Assembly (NCBI GenBank): GCA_009763385.1
Contig: CM019826.1
Coordinates: forward strand, 98,564,848-98,628,847
Length of the DNA: 64,000 bases
Direction: 5' to 3'
DNA from: Coix lacryma-jobi var. lacryma-jobi
Taxonomy: Eukaryota > Streptophyta > Magnoliopsida > Poales > Poaceae
Below the pieces are notes generated by a model that had not been told where the DNA came from, ran no database searches, and saw nothing but the letters and a program-made list of their open reading frames with translations. Positions 44,952 through 55,630 of this stretch are shown piece after piece. Each line of letters opens with the position of its first letter. Position 1 is the first letter of the stretch. A program made the translations under genes and the position numbers.

Positions 44952-46716
44952 TTGGAGGACATTTGGTTGGTTGATTCCGGGTGTTCGAGGCACATGACCG
45001 GAAACGCCAAGTGGTTCTCCAGTCTTAGTCCAGTTGCTGGAAAGGAGTTTACCACCTTCGGCGACAATAGCAAAGGTAAAGTGTTGTCTCGTGGGTCGGT
45101 GCGAGTTAATGAGCACTTTGTGTTGTGTGATGTTGCTCTTGTTTCTAACTTGCATTTTAACCTTCTTTCTATTTCGCAACTCTTTGATGATGACTATGAG
45201 ATTCGTTTTAAGCCGAATCTCAGTCATATTTTGGATCCTCAGGGCAATCTTGTGTGTTTGATTTCACCCTTTGGGAAAGTCTTTCATGCAAATTTCTTGG
45301 AGTCTTTTAGCATTTCTCATTGTCTTGTGGCTGGACCTTCCTCCTCTGATCTTTGGAAGTGGCATAGGAGACTTGGTCATTTGAGCTTCGACTTGCTTGC
45401 AAGGCTTAATTCACATGGCTTAATCCGAGGATTGCCCAAGTTGTGCATGGAGAAGAATCTTGTTTGCCATTCTTGTAGACATGGGAAAATGGTTGCCGCT
45501 CCCCACCATCTAGTGAATCAAGTTATGACCAAGCACCCTGGAGAGCTTTTGCATATGGACCTTGTAGGTCCGGCTCGGGTGAGCTCGGTTGGTGGGAAGT
45601 GGTATGTGCTTGTTGTTGTCGATGATTTTCGAGATATTCGTGGGTTTTCTTTTTAGCTGAGAAAACTGAGACTTTCTCTTTTGCTCGCAACTTGATTTTG
45701 CGACTTTAGAACGAGTTCCCTAAGAACTTGATGAGAGGTATTCGTAGTGATAATGGTACCGAGTTCAAAAACTCGGACTTTGAGAAGTTTTGTGACTCTT
45801 TGGGTTTGGAGCATCAGTTTTCTTCCCCCTACACACCGCCATAAAATGGTGTTGTAGAGAGGAAGAATCAGACCCTTGTTGAGACGGCCAGGACGATGCT
45901 CGATGAGCATAGGACTCCTAGGCATTATTGGGCCGAAGCTATGAACACTGCATGCTATATTTCCAATCGCATTTTCCTCCGAGCTTTCTTGAATAAGACC
46001 TCTTATGAGTTGCGTTTTGGAAGACAGCCCAAAGTGAGTTATTTTAGAGTTTTTGGTTGCCATTGTTTTATACTCAAGAAAGGCAATTTGGACAAGTTTG
46101 AGTCTCGTTCTTCTGACGGTGTATTTTTGGGTTATGGCACTCATACTCGTGCATATCGTGTACTTAACCTTGATACTAACCAAGTCATAGAGACATCCGA
46201 TGTCACCTTCGACGAGACCACGGTTTGTCCTTCTTCTAGATTTGAGCGTGTAGGTGATCATGAGGTTGGCGAACCTCTTTTTGATGATGAGGACGAGGGT
46301 GCTGAAGGAATGGATGACCCCACACTTCCTCCACCTGCTGTGCGACTAGGATCAGCTTCTACTACGTCGACTCACGACCCTGACCCTTCTTCTTCGACTA
46401 CTTAGGGGTCGTGGGATCTGCCACCTCGGGCTGTACTGTTTGTACCTACGGGGGCACCAGCTACTGTTGAGGGGGAGGTTTCTTCAGCTCGGGAGGCACC
46501 ACGACACATTCAGCGCCAACACCCACCTCAACAGATGATTGGCAGCATCGATGAACGTGTCACTCGGTCAAGGTCACGACATATCTCTCACTTTGCTCAT
46601 TCTGCATTAGTTGCTGATTTTGAACCCCGAGATGTTGGACATGCTTTATCTGATCTGGATTGGGTTAATGCCATGCATGAGGAATTGGAAAATTTTGAAA
46701 GAAATCGGGTTTGGGT
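44952..46716 (+). pseudogene. pol: Protease, integrase and RT start of element A, broken
   Basis: The protease active site is WLVDSGCSRHMTG (D-S-G). The gag-pre-integrase zinc motif follows (HRRLGHLSFDLLARL ... LVCHSCRHGK). The integrase core has the first Asp in LLHMDLVGP, the second in IRSDNGTEF and the Glu in NGVVERKN, so the D-D-E residues are all still encoded. The stops at 45654, 45707 and 45841 and a stop near 46403 break the frame. The integrase C-terminus (VFGCHCFILKKGNLDKFESR, FLGYGTHTRAYRVL) and an acidic linker follow. The RT N-terminus (DWVNAMHEELENFERNRVW) is cut at 46716 by B. Confidence 0.9.
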
Positions 46717-48545
46717 TGAAGGACCGAAAGTGCTACCAGAAAGCGACCAGAGGGGGGGTGAATGGGAGCTTCAAATTTTCCTTTCGGAAACTTGTTGCCA
46801 CTGTCCCGAGAATCAACCCCAAGAGCAAACCTAGAGCTTGCAAGTGTCCACGACCCTATATGTAGGGTGGATGCTTCCAAGAAGTACAGCGGGACACTAC
46901 ACAACTCTAGAAACCCAACGCAAAAGCCGGAAATCAAAACCGACAACGGACGAACAAACCGCGAATGAAACAGCGTAAAACAGAGATGACCGGACTCTGC
47001 CTGCGTCCGGTCAGTGACCACCGGACGCGTCCAGTCGAGCAAAACACGATTTGGTACCTTACTGTTTGCGACCGGACTCACTAGTCAGGAGCGTTCGGTT
47101 ACTATGTCAAGTGTCCGATCACCAGAACAAAACTTCAATGAACAGTGAGAGCGTCGAGTCCGGTCAGTGCAAGGTCGAGCGTGTGATCTCGAGCGTCCTG
47201 TCAAGTCACAGAAAAGCACAGGAAGGACATTCAACGACCGGACTAAGGACGGTGCGTCCGGTCACCCCGACCCAGCGTCTGGTCACCTCGAAAACCTGCT
47301 GTTCGTCCACCGATTTGACTCGATCTCTCCCAAAACGAATACTCTAGGGATCAAACTTGGTGAGAGGAGTCACAAGGAGGGTAGTGAGCTACTCCTACGA
47401 GATCATGGCTTGAACCTATCTCCAAATCGATGAATCGAAGAGAATCGAGGGAAGGGAAACGAAAACTGAATCACAATGAAAATCGATCAATCTACTAGGT
47501 CATGAGGTTAGAGGTGAATTCCTTCGGTGGAAAGAAGTGCCTCACGATCTAGAACATCTCCGTTTAAACAGAATCACAAAAGACGCAACGAACAAAGAGA
47601 TCAATCGACGGGAAAATCATGGAGAAAAGCAATCCACGAAGAACAAGAACGAAACACAAATCACAACCACGAATTTGCAACTGTGTGGCTACCACACGCT
47701 ACAACAGTGAGATTACGGTCTCACTTCCTCAAAATCTTCAGTACACAGAGGTATGGTTCTCTGCGGATCTCAGTTGCTACAGCAGGGGATTGGGAGAGCA
47801 GGAAAACCTAGAAGGCAAAGAGCAAATGATTGAGATAGGATGGGAGGTGGGTGTCTCCCTCTACTTATCCTAATTCTAATTCCCACTCTACCGCTAGTTA
47901 TTTACAGAGCGAGCCAGCCAAAGCCTAAGGCTATCCTGGACCAACTCGAAGATGATGCTGATCTGACGGCCACGCCCGCACAACTGGTAGCGTTGCCTCG
48001 ACGCAACCTCACCGATTGCCGCCATGTGCCGCCACCGCTGTGCTTGTCCTTTTCCCGGACTTCGCCCCCGGTTTTGAGGCCCAAACCGGGAAACCAGCCT
48101 TCACGTCCAAACCTCGATTTTGAGGCCCAAACCGGGAAACCAGCCGTCCATCGCCTGAGTTTTGTAGCCCAAACTCAGAAACCCACAGCACCCAGGTTTT
48201 GTGGCCCAAACCTGGAAACCGTCCTCAGCCCGAGTTTTGTGGCCCAAACTCGGAAACCATCAGCGCCCAGGTTTTGAGGCCCAAACCTGGAAACCATCCA
48301 CTCGATGGTTTTTCTGTGGCTCAACCACCAAACCGAGCCGTAGAGGGGATGCACCGCCCGTGCACCCTATCCACCGACACGTGTCACCAGGTCCTCGACC
48401 CAAGCAACACCGTGCCCGCAAGTCTTCGCTCGTCGCTGTCCCAGGCTGTCAGCCACCACAGCTGATCCTCAGGCCACCGGTCCCTCAGTCCAAGCCTCAC
48501 GTCCGCCCTTCGCCACTCTCGGTCCATCGGCACGAAAGATGGTAC
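46717..48545 (-). repeat. 3' LTR of element B (outer part certain, inner border unresolved)
   Basis: The plus-strand start TGAAGGACCG is the complement of the family LTR end. It carries the same block order as the A LTR in reverse. It aligns with A as far as about 48536 and then departs, running into the repeats at 48546-49140. The true inner border may be near 48990, next to the polypurine repeats. A GACCGGAC cluster lies at 46985-47285 and a hairpin array at 48066-48300. The TATA region near 47865 is damaged. Confidence 0.75.
48066..48300 (-). repeat. Hairpin array in the B LTR
   Basis: Six units of the form CCGGTTTT-GAGGCCC-AAACCGG and variants with CAGGTTTT/AAACCTG, GAGTTTT/AAACTC. Each pair of arms changes together. 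It is the counterpart of 40640-40876. Confidence 0.85.
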
Positions 48546-48980
48546 CAAAACTCATGTTTTTTTGGTGAATCAGTGGGAAAAATGGTCATCTCGCTTATGA
48601 TACCAACTGAAAAACCAATTGAAATTCAAGCAGAAAAGAGCTAGCCCTCAAGAAGAGACAGAACGGGCTCAATACCGCTAGCTCAATACCAACTGAAAAG
48701 ACATAAAGAGCTCGATACCAATTGGAAAGCACAAAGGCAAACACGCTAGTCCCTCAAGAACGAGGCAAAGGCTCAACACAACTAGCACGAAAGCTCGATA
48801 CCAATTGAGGGAATGCTAACTGAAAAGCAAAAGAGTTCGACACCAATTGGGAGTCATACTCTCAAGGCGAAACTGCTAGTCCCTCAAGAAAGAGGCAAAA
48901 GCTCACCACAACTAGCAGAAAAAGCTCCGAACCAATTGGAAAACTCAGAATCCTCAAAATCCGAGCCAACTAAAACTCCC
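48546..48980 (-). repeat. Degenerate tandem repeats with primer-site-like motif
   Basis: Four to five imperfect units of roughly 100-130 bases, each with a GCTCGATACCAATTG-like segment (complement CAATTGGTATCGAGC) and a CTAGTCCCTCAAGAA...GGCAAA...CTCAACACAACTAGC segment. The first resembles a tRNA-Met primer site. Units are at about 48600, 48710, 48800, 48840 and 48930. Confidence 0.65.
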
Positions 48981-49140
48981 CCTCCAATAGTGCACACAAC
49001 TAGGAAATCTCCCCCTTATGATTTTGCCAATAGTGCACACAACTAGGAAATCTCCCTTATGATTTTGTCAATAGTGCACACAACTAGGAAATCTCCCCTT
49101 AGTTGATCTTATGATTTGAGAGAATTTCTCCCCCTTAGTT
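48981..49140 (-). repeat. Three polypurine-tract repeats upstream of the B 3' LTR
   Basis: On the minus strand AAGGGGGAGATTTCCTAGTT with GTGTGCACTATTGNCAAAATC recurs three times head to tail, with a further GGAGGGGGAG. Clusters of polypurine tracts next to the 3' LTR are a known feature of Sireviruses. Confidence 0.8.
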
Positions 49141-50181
49141 GAAAATGCACTATCAAGTATCTTCCCTCCAAATGCATATGAGTCAAAATGCAAGTTAGCA
49201 GCTTCAGGAATATAGTCGATAGAATGAGAAGATGCTTGACAAAATGCTAATCCGATGACTCAACAATATGCACAGAATGCTAGCAAAGGCTCAAAGTGAT
49301 CACCAAATACGAAATCTGAAAATTGGAGCAAAATGAGCAGTTTTCAGCCAAAAAGGTATTCACCATCAAAATAGCACTAAACACGTATAGACAGGAAGTC
49401 AAACAGGTGCTAATCATGTATACAAGGTGAACTACCCCTAGAAGGTTCAATCATCATGCTATAGAATGAAACATAGACTTGTGTATTCACATTTTATCGG
49501 AGTTGCAGCGGTTAAATTACACAAGTTCAAATTTCAGCATGTGATTGCGAGAGGTTGAAAGCTTGTCTTTGCCTAACTTTTCAACTGTGCGAAGCCTATG
49601 CAGAAGCAATCAGAAGCTTAAAGCAATAGTTTCGGTCATACACTACACAGCTCAAGTTTAACTCAAAGTGCAATGAGAAACAGTCTCGATACTGTGATGT
49701 GCTGAGAAGCAATCCCATCTCGATCTTTCTAATTCACTTAACTTGGTTCAAATTGAAAACAGAATATGAACATACCAAGCAAGTGAATGACTCAGAACTA
49801 GAGACATAGCAACCTAGCATATATGAAAAGCACAAGTGATTTCAACATATTCTACACATGCCAGTTGCATATCTCAATGGTGAATATTTTCAACTTTTAT
49901 GTTCATTAAGCAAATTCACCATTCATAAAATAGCTCAGCTCACAACATGTATCAGTGATCAGAAAGAGCATAAGCTACAAGCATCATCATAAAGCATCGG
50001 AGCATACACTATACAGAGCATAGTCACATTCTAAAGATTATATACATGAAGCTCTAAATGTAAATATGCAAGATGAAATGCAAAGATGCATGATGAAATG
50101 CAAAAACTAACTTATCCGAAAAGATACCAATCGAAGGACAAAAAGTTAGATTATAAAACACGAACCAAAATGTTTCCCCAT
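49141..50181 (-). other. 3' untranslated region of element B
   Basis: About 1 kb, AT-rich, between the RNase H stop and the polypurine repeats. No env-like ORF and no recognisable gene on either strand. Confidence 0.6.
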
Positions 50182-51780
50182 CTAAAAGGGGAAACACACA
50201 CCAAGCTCACCTCTCAACCTAGCAAAAGTTGATTGGTCTAAAGGCTTGGTGAAAATATCAGCCAACTGATGATGAGTATCGACATGGCGAAGGTCGATAT
50301 CACCCTTCTCATAGTGGTCTCGCAGAAAATGAAAGCGCACATCAATGTGTTTGGTCTTAGAGTGCATCACGGGGTTCTTAGCAACGCTAATAGCACTTGT
50401 GCTGTCACAAAGCAAAGGAACGCGAGAAAAGCTCAGACCAAAATCACGCAAAGTGGCCATCATCCAAAGCAACTGGGAACAGCAGCTAGCCGCAGCAACA
50501 TACTCAGCCTCCGTGGTAGACTGGACGACACTAGACTGCTTGCGAGAAGACCACGATACAAGAGAAGAACCAATAAACCAGCAAAATCGGCATCAGAATA
50601 ACCGCAAAGGGAAAGGGTGGAGGAAGTAGAGTACCAAATCCCAAACTCAGGAGTGACGCATAAGTACCTCATAATGCGCTTGACCGCCTGACAGTGAGAA
50701 GTGTGCGGCGACGACTGAAATCGTGCGCATAGACACACCACGAACTAGATGTCCGGACGTGTCGCCGTCAGGTACAGCAGCGACCCGATCATACTCCGGT
50801 ACTCCTTCGAGTCCACAGCTTCTCCATCCACATCCGCATCCAGGGCCGCCGTGGTCGGCATGGGTGTTGGAAGAGGCTTGGCCTTACCCATGTCGAACTT
50901 CTTCAGGATGTCCTTGGTGTACTTGCCCTGGTGCACGAACGTCCCCTCTCGGGATTGCTTGATTTGCAACCCGAGGAAAAACGTCAACTCGCCCATCATG
51001 CTCATCTCAAATTCCCTGCTCATAGTGTCTGCAAACTTGGCAACCAAAGCGTGAGAAGAACCACCGAAAATGATATCATCCACGTAAATCTGAACCAAGA
51101 GAGTGTCATTGGCTTGCTTGAGGAGAAAGAGCGTTTTATCCACACATCCCATTTTAAAACCATTAGCAAGCAAAAAGGTCTTCAACCTATCATACCAGGC
51201 TCTAGGGGCTTGTTTCAAACCATATAAAGCTTTGTGAAGTTTAAAAACATGGTTTGGAAACTTGGGATTTTCGAAACCGGGGGGTTGTTTCACATACACC
51301 TCCTCTTCTATGTAGCCATTTAAGAAGGCACTCTTGACATCCATTTGAAAAAGTTTAAACCCTTTGGATGCAGCAAAAGCCAAGAGTATCCTATTTGCCT
51401 CCAATCGAGCTACAGGAGCAAAAGTCTTCGCATAGTCTATCCCCTCCTTCTGACTATACCCCTGGGCTACTAGTCTGGACTTGTTTCTCACAACATGGCC
51501 ATCCTCTCCTTGTTTTTTTTTGAAAACCCATTTTGTCCCAATAGGGTGACACTCAGGAGGAAGAGGAACCAAAACCCATACCCGATTTCTCTCAAAATTT
51601 TCTAACTCCTCATGCATGGCATTGACCCAATCTGGATCGGATAAAGCATGTCCAACATCTCGAGGTTCAAAATCAGCAACAAATGCAGAATGAGCAAAGT
51701 GAAAGATTTGTTGTGACCTTGACCGAGTGACACGTTCGCCGATGCTGCCGATCATCTGTTGAGACAGGTGTTGGCGCTGG
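50182..51780 (-). pseudogene. pol: Reverse transcriptase and RNase H of element B, broken
   Basis: The frame enters from the right at the C junction with an Arg/Ser linker (RVTRSRSQQIFHFAHSAFVA). The RT follows with DWVNAMHEELENFERNRVWV, TKWVFKKKQGEDGHVVRNKS, FQMDVKSAFLNGYIEEEVYV and YVDDIIFGGSSHALVAKF. A TAG at 50743-50745 interrupts it after TRPDI, where relatives have Gln. RNase H then continues in the same frame, loses a segment of about 15 codons after DADFAG, and continues in another frame through AEYVAAASCCSQLLWMMATL and NPVMHSKTKHIDVRFHFLRD to a stop at 50182. Confidence 0.9.
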
Positions 51781-52189
51781 TGAAGGACCGAGAATGCAAA
51801 AGCAAGGCAACCAGAGGCGGGTGAATGGGAGCCTAAAAAATTTCTTTCGAAATTACGGCCTCTGTCCCAACAAAAATCAACCCCAAAAGCTTCAGACTCA
51901 AACGTGATGCCCACGACCCTAGGAAAGAGGGTGGATGATCCCTAGGATCACAGCGAGGCACTACACAAGAGAGCAAACCAAAACTCCCAAAACTCTGAGT
52001 CAAGTTCGTATCAAAAAGACCCACTCCCAAACGTAGATGGAGGGCTACATCGGGAAATCCCTAAATACCGATGCTAACAAGTAGCAAAGATACCTAGAGA
52101 GGTTCCTAGGTGAACTCTAGGAGCAAACGAGAAGTCCGGAAATGAAGAGGAAAAGCCGGGAGAGCAAACGCACCAAAACGCAACCTACA

Positions 52190-52460
52190 GCCGATTCCCG
52201 GACTGTCCAGACTTCAGGTCCCGGACTGTCCGCGCCAGGGGCGGACTGATCGCGAAGCCCTGGCGGACTGTCCGTCGGCCAAACTACAAAAACAGCAAAT
52301 CTGCTGGAACGTCCCTGCTCAGGCCCGGACTGTCCGCGCCCGTCACTGGCGGACTGTCCATCGGTCACCCGAGGGGAAAAGCACCGAAGCAAACAGCCAC
52401 TACACCGGTTGAAACCCCGACTCGCGGAATGTCCGTGGCTGGGAGTGCGGACAGTCCGCA
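52190..52460 (-). repeat. GGACTGTCC repeat cluster in the C LTR
   Basis: The near-palindrome GGACTGTCC/CGGACTGTCCG occurs at least six times in 270 bases, in the same place in the LTR as the CGGACGCT cluster of A and the GACCGGAC cluster of B. Confidence 0.85.
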
Positions 52461-53057
52461 CTACCCAGAAAGTGCAAAAACAGCACGGAACAAAACCAAA
52501 CTCGATTGGATCCTCACCAAATCGAATGGGGCTGCAACCAAACTTCTCCCAAGTGTTCTTCTACGTGTTGGGAAGCTAATCCTAGGATATCATCGCTCCA
52601 AACCAACTAATCCATGAGAAATCCGAAGAACACTAGAAAAGGGGAAGAAAGAAGAACAAAAACAATTTCGACCCGATCTACTTGTTCGTAAGGGTAGAGA
52701 TGAATTCCTTCGGTGGAAATGTTCTCCTCACTTCAAAGATCAAGTTGATTCAAACGGAATCGCAAAAGACGCAGCGTAGAGGGAGATCGAGTGATGGGAA
52801 AATCGTGGGGGAAAGAAGAACGCGAAGAACAAATTCAAAACGCGAATACAACCACGAAATTGATCCTTGGATTCTGAGGAATGGATGATGGATTAAGCAC
52901 TTGGTGTCGGGCTACAAGCCACTCCTAGCAACTCAAAGCTTGGATGGCAAAAAGCTCAAGAACAAGAGCCAACTCTCCTCTAACCCTAGGCTTCTCTCAC
53001 AAGCACAAAATGAGAGAGACACCTCCAAGGATGGCTGTCCAACACAGCCCCTTCATC

Positions 53058-53065
53058 TATATATA
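53058..53065 (-). promoter_or_regulatory. TATA box of the C LTR
   Basis: TATATATA, in GCGCCTATATATAGATGAAG on the minus strand, between the hairpin array and the LTR end as in A. Confidence 0.7.
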
Positions 53066-53317
53066 GGCGCACGTCCAAATGACACAAAGGCCATAACATG
53101 AAGTACTAACCCAAATACCCCCTAGGGGTAAAACCGTCCAACTCTGGCAGTTTTCATCCGACGGCCACGTGCCTTCTCATCCTTCGCTTCGCCTCGACGC
53201 AAGTTCCAGGATGCCTCCATGTGCCGTCACCATCGACCGCCGCGCCTTCTCACTGATAGCTTCGCCGCAACGCAAGCCTCTCGGTGCCGCCACGCGTCGA
53301 CCGTCCTTTTGGACCTT

Positions 53318-53560
53318 CCCCCGGTTTTGAGGCCCAAACCGGGAAACCTGCCAGCCTAGGTTTTGAGGCCCAAACCTGGAAACCGTCCACCCTGAGTTTT
53401 GAGGCCCAAACTCAGAAACCCGCGAGCCCAGGTTTTGAGGCCCAAACCTGGAAACTGTCCATCCCGAGTTTTGAGGCCCATACTCGGATACCGGCCACCC
53501 GAGTTTTGAGGCTCAAACTCGGAAACCATCAAGGGTAGCTTTTTGAGGCTCAGCTACAGA
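53318..53560 (-). repeat. Hairpin array in the C LTR
   Basis: Seven units with arms CCGGTTTT/AAACCGG, AGGTTTT/AAACCT, GAGTTTT/AAACTC and a final GTAGCTTTTT/CAGCTAC around a GAGGCCC or GAGGCTC loop. It is the counterpart of the arrays in A and B. Confidence 0.85.
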
Positions 53561-54174
53561 ACCCGCGCCGTAGACGGGATGTGGTTCGCACACCCCGACC
53601 ACCGGCACCGATGCGGATGCATGTCCAGCCTCCACGCCGGGCACAACGCCTTTGCCTTCCTTCTTGACTCGGCCGACGGCACTTGCGCCGCACGCAAGCC
53701 CGTGTCCGACCTCCCGCCAAGTGTCATGACGCCATCGTCTTCCTCCCGACTCGGCCGATGCATCGCACATCCCCATGTGCTCTCGCTCGCCGATGCCACG
53801 TGCCAGCTACCATAGCTGGTCCTCTGGCCCTCTGGTCCGTCAGTCCAAGCCTCACGTCCGCCCTTCACCGCTCTGGTTACATCGGCATGACACATCCGCC
53901 GCACGACACGCCCATCCTTCACCGCTCTTTGTCCGTCGGCACGGCACGTCTCTACTTTACCTTCACCTCGCCAAAGACCACTGTATCTGAGATCAACACC
54001 TGCACATCAACACAGCCAAGATACACATGTTGCACACGCACACCAACACGGGAACACCACAACTCAACGCTACCGGTTAGTCATAAACATTAAGCGCATA
54101 GCAAATAATGACTCAACCGGGAAAAGCCTCAAACCTTCCTTATCAAAGTCAATCATTCATCATATATGTTCTCA

Positions 54175-54190
54175 ATATCCCCCTTGATGA
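54175..54190 (-). other. Polypurine tract of element C
   Basis: The minus strand reads TTCATCAAGGGGGATAT directly before the LTR start TGAGAACATA, the form seen in other Sireviruses. The remaining 90 bases to 54279 are 3' untranslated sequence. Confidence 0.85.
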
Positions 54191-54279
54191 ATGCATTGAC
54201 TAAAAATAAAACCACAAAGGAAGGGTTTGAAGGCGAACCTCATTCAAGTGCCCAAAAGCCAATAAAAAGCAAACACAAG

Positions 54280-55553
54280 TGTTGATGGTGCTTAAAGCAT
54301 CATTTCACCATCAACATTTCACCCAAAACCAAGGTAAAACAACATAAAAGGTAGAAGATTTGGTTTATAACTAACCTATTTCCACATGTGCATAGTTTCT
54401 TGTCTTAATGCAGGAAATGATGGAATTTGGGCCAAATAAGAGTACCAGGAGCAAGGCCAAGCCACTCTAGCCCATTTGGGCCTGAGCAAGGTGGCGGCCG
54501 CCAGGTCACTCGTGCCAAAAGTGGCCCAAGCCACGTCATCGATCCGTGGGAGTCACCTCAAGCTCAAATCCTGGCCATTGCACACTAAGACGGTTTGATC
54601 CAAGGGCTAAGAAGAGTATCACCTGGATAGTGGGCTTTGGACACGTGTCTAAACCCTAACCGGCCCTCAAATCGACTTGGGAGAGCAAATGAAGACCGTT
54701 GGATGAATGGCGGTTGCAATGGACGGCAGAGAGGTGGCGGGCGCCACCCCCTAAACCCTAACCGACCTCCCCCTTACTCTATAAGTACCCCCTAGCTTCC
54801 TAGCACTATAAATAGGCCCCTTGAGCTCTCATTCGGGGAGCCTCACATCATTCCTCACCATTTGGTTAGGTTAGCACACTTGCTATGCAAGAGAGATTAG
54901 AGAGAGTGAGTGCCTCACTAGAAGAGGAGCTGGAGAGGAGAAGAGTAGAAGTCTGGAGAGTTCCGGAGTTGTCGGAGAGTTCTGCTTCTCTCTGCTCTGC
55001 GCTTCAACTTTGGTAACTTAGTATCTATTCTATCTTCAAGTATTTACTTTCAGTACTTGTGTGTTTGTTTCATTGCTTGATATTAGTTTCAAGTGCTCTA
55101 GTTCTAGTACAGGGCTAGTAGTAGTAGTATATAGATTAAGTGTGGTACTTAGGCTATATATTGCCAGTGAATACGGCTAGGCCCCCGGATAGCTGTGGTA
55201 GCAAGCAGGTGGTGACAACCCTGTGCGCCTTGAATTCCACCACATAGTTGGTCTAGTTTAACAGTAGGGCTCGTTGTGCTAGCGTTCAACCTAAGTCAGT
55301 GGTAAAGGCTAGTACGCCCACAGTACACCAGTAAAGAACTTAAATCACTACAAGTCTAATAGAACTACGATCTACCCAAGTAGATAGTGCCCGTTCCCTT
55401 CATCTATCCTAGATATCCTTGCCCCCCCTAGTTTTCTCAAAATCACTTCGCGTTCCTCGTGGATTCGATACCCCGGAATACTCTGAGGTGAAAAGCTACA
55501 ACTGACAGCCGTGCGCTTGCGGTTTCTTCTGCGTGCCACCCGAGGTGTCAACA
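54280..55553 (+). repeat. 5' LTR of element E
   Basis: 1274 bp, TGTTGATGGTGC to GGTGTCAACA, followed by the primer site. TATA at 54807. Two GGCGGCCGCC/GGCGGGCGCC motifs occur at about 54492 and 54735. The 55180-55320 block matches the H LTR closely. Confidence 0.95.
54807..54815 (+). promoter_or_regulatory. TATA box of the E LTR
   Basis: TATAAATAG in CACTATAAATAGGCCCC. A second AT-rich CTATAAGTACC lies 30 bases upstream. Confidence 0.75.
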
Positions 55554-55561
55554 AGCTTTTC

Positions 55562-55579
55562 TTGCGCCGTTGCCGGGGA
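55562..55579 (+). other. Primer binding site of element E (Athila type)
   Basis: TTGCGCCGTTGCCGGGGA, one mismatch to the site in J, eight bases after the LTR end. Confidence 0.92.
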
Positions 55580-55630
55580 ACAGTAGCTGATTTTTGAGAC
55601 TAGAGTTAGGATCATCTTTACCCTCTCCGC

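Larger units (their letters stand above)
40259..46716 (+). mobile_element. Element A: Sirevirus (Ty1/copia), 5' part, inserted in D and cut by B
   Basis: The order is 5' LTR, tRNA-Met primer site, gag, protease, integrase and the first part of reverse transcriptase, ending at the insertion of B at 46717. Remaining RT, RNase H and 3' LTR would lie to the right of B, outside the window. Coding regions carry many stops and shifts, so A is older than a functional copy. Confidence 0.88.
46717..51780 (-). mobile_element. Element B: Sirevirus, 3' part, inserted in A and cut by C
   Basis: Minus-strand order from the right is reverse transcriptase (from 51780, at the C insertion), RNase H, a 3' region with repeats, and the 3' LTR ending at 46717. 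The 5' half lies beyond C and E, outside the window. The left junction falls within the A codons for N-R-V-W. TGGGT at 46712-46716 should be one copy of the target duplication. Confidence 0.88.
51781..54174 (-). repeat. 3' LTR of element C
   Basis: 2394 bp, plus-strand ends TGAAGGACCG and GTTCTCA. The block order matches the A LTR: GTGAATGGGAGCC near the left end, a GGACTGTCC cluster (52190-52460), TATA at 53058, hairpin array at 53318-53560. The right border is set by the polypurine tract. Confidence 0.88.
51781..54279 (-). mobile_element. Element C: Sirevirus, 3' LTR and adjacent tract, inserted in B and cut by E
   Basis: An LTR in minus orientation (51781-54174) lies directly left of a polypurine tract, so the internal region of C begins to the right of it and is displaced by E at 54280. 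GCTGG at 51776-51780 should be one copy of its target duplication. No coding sequence of C is in the window. Confidence 0.8.

Noticed and set aside
48546..48980. tRNA gene remnants, because of the TTGGTATCGAGC motif
   Set aside because: No cloverleaf arms can be formed around it; it resembles a primer-binding site, not a tRNA.
54280..55553. Possibility that the E LTR and the LTR of C form one element
   Set aside because: The two have different end sequences, orientation and primer sites; the C polypurine tract and the E start TGTTGATGG are 100 bases apart and unrelated.
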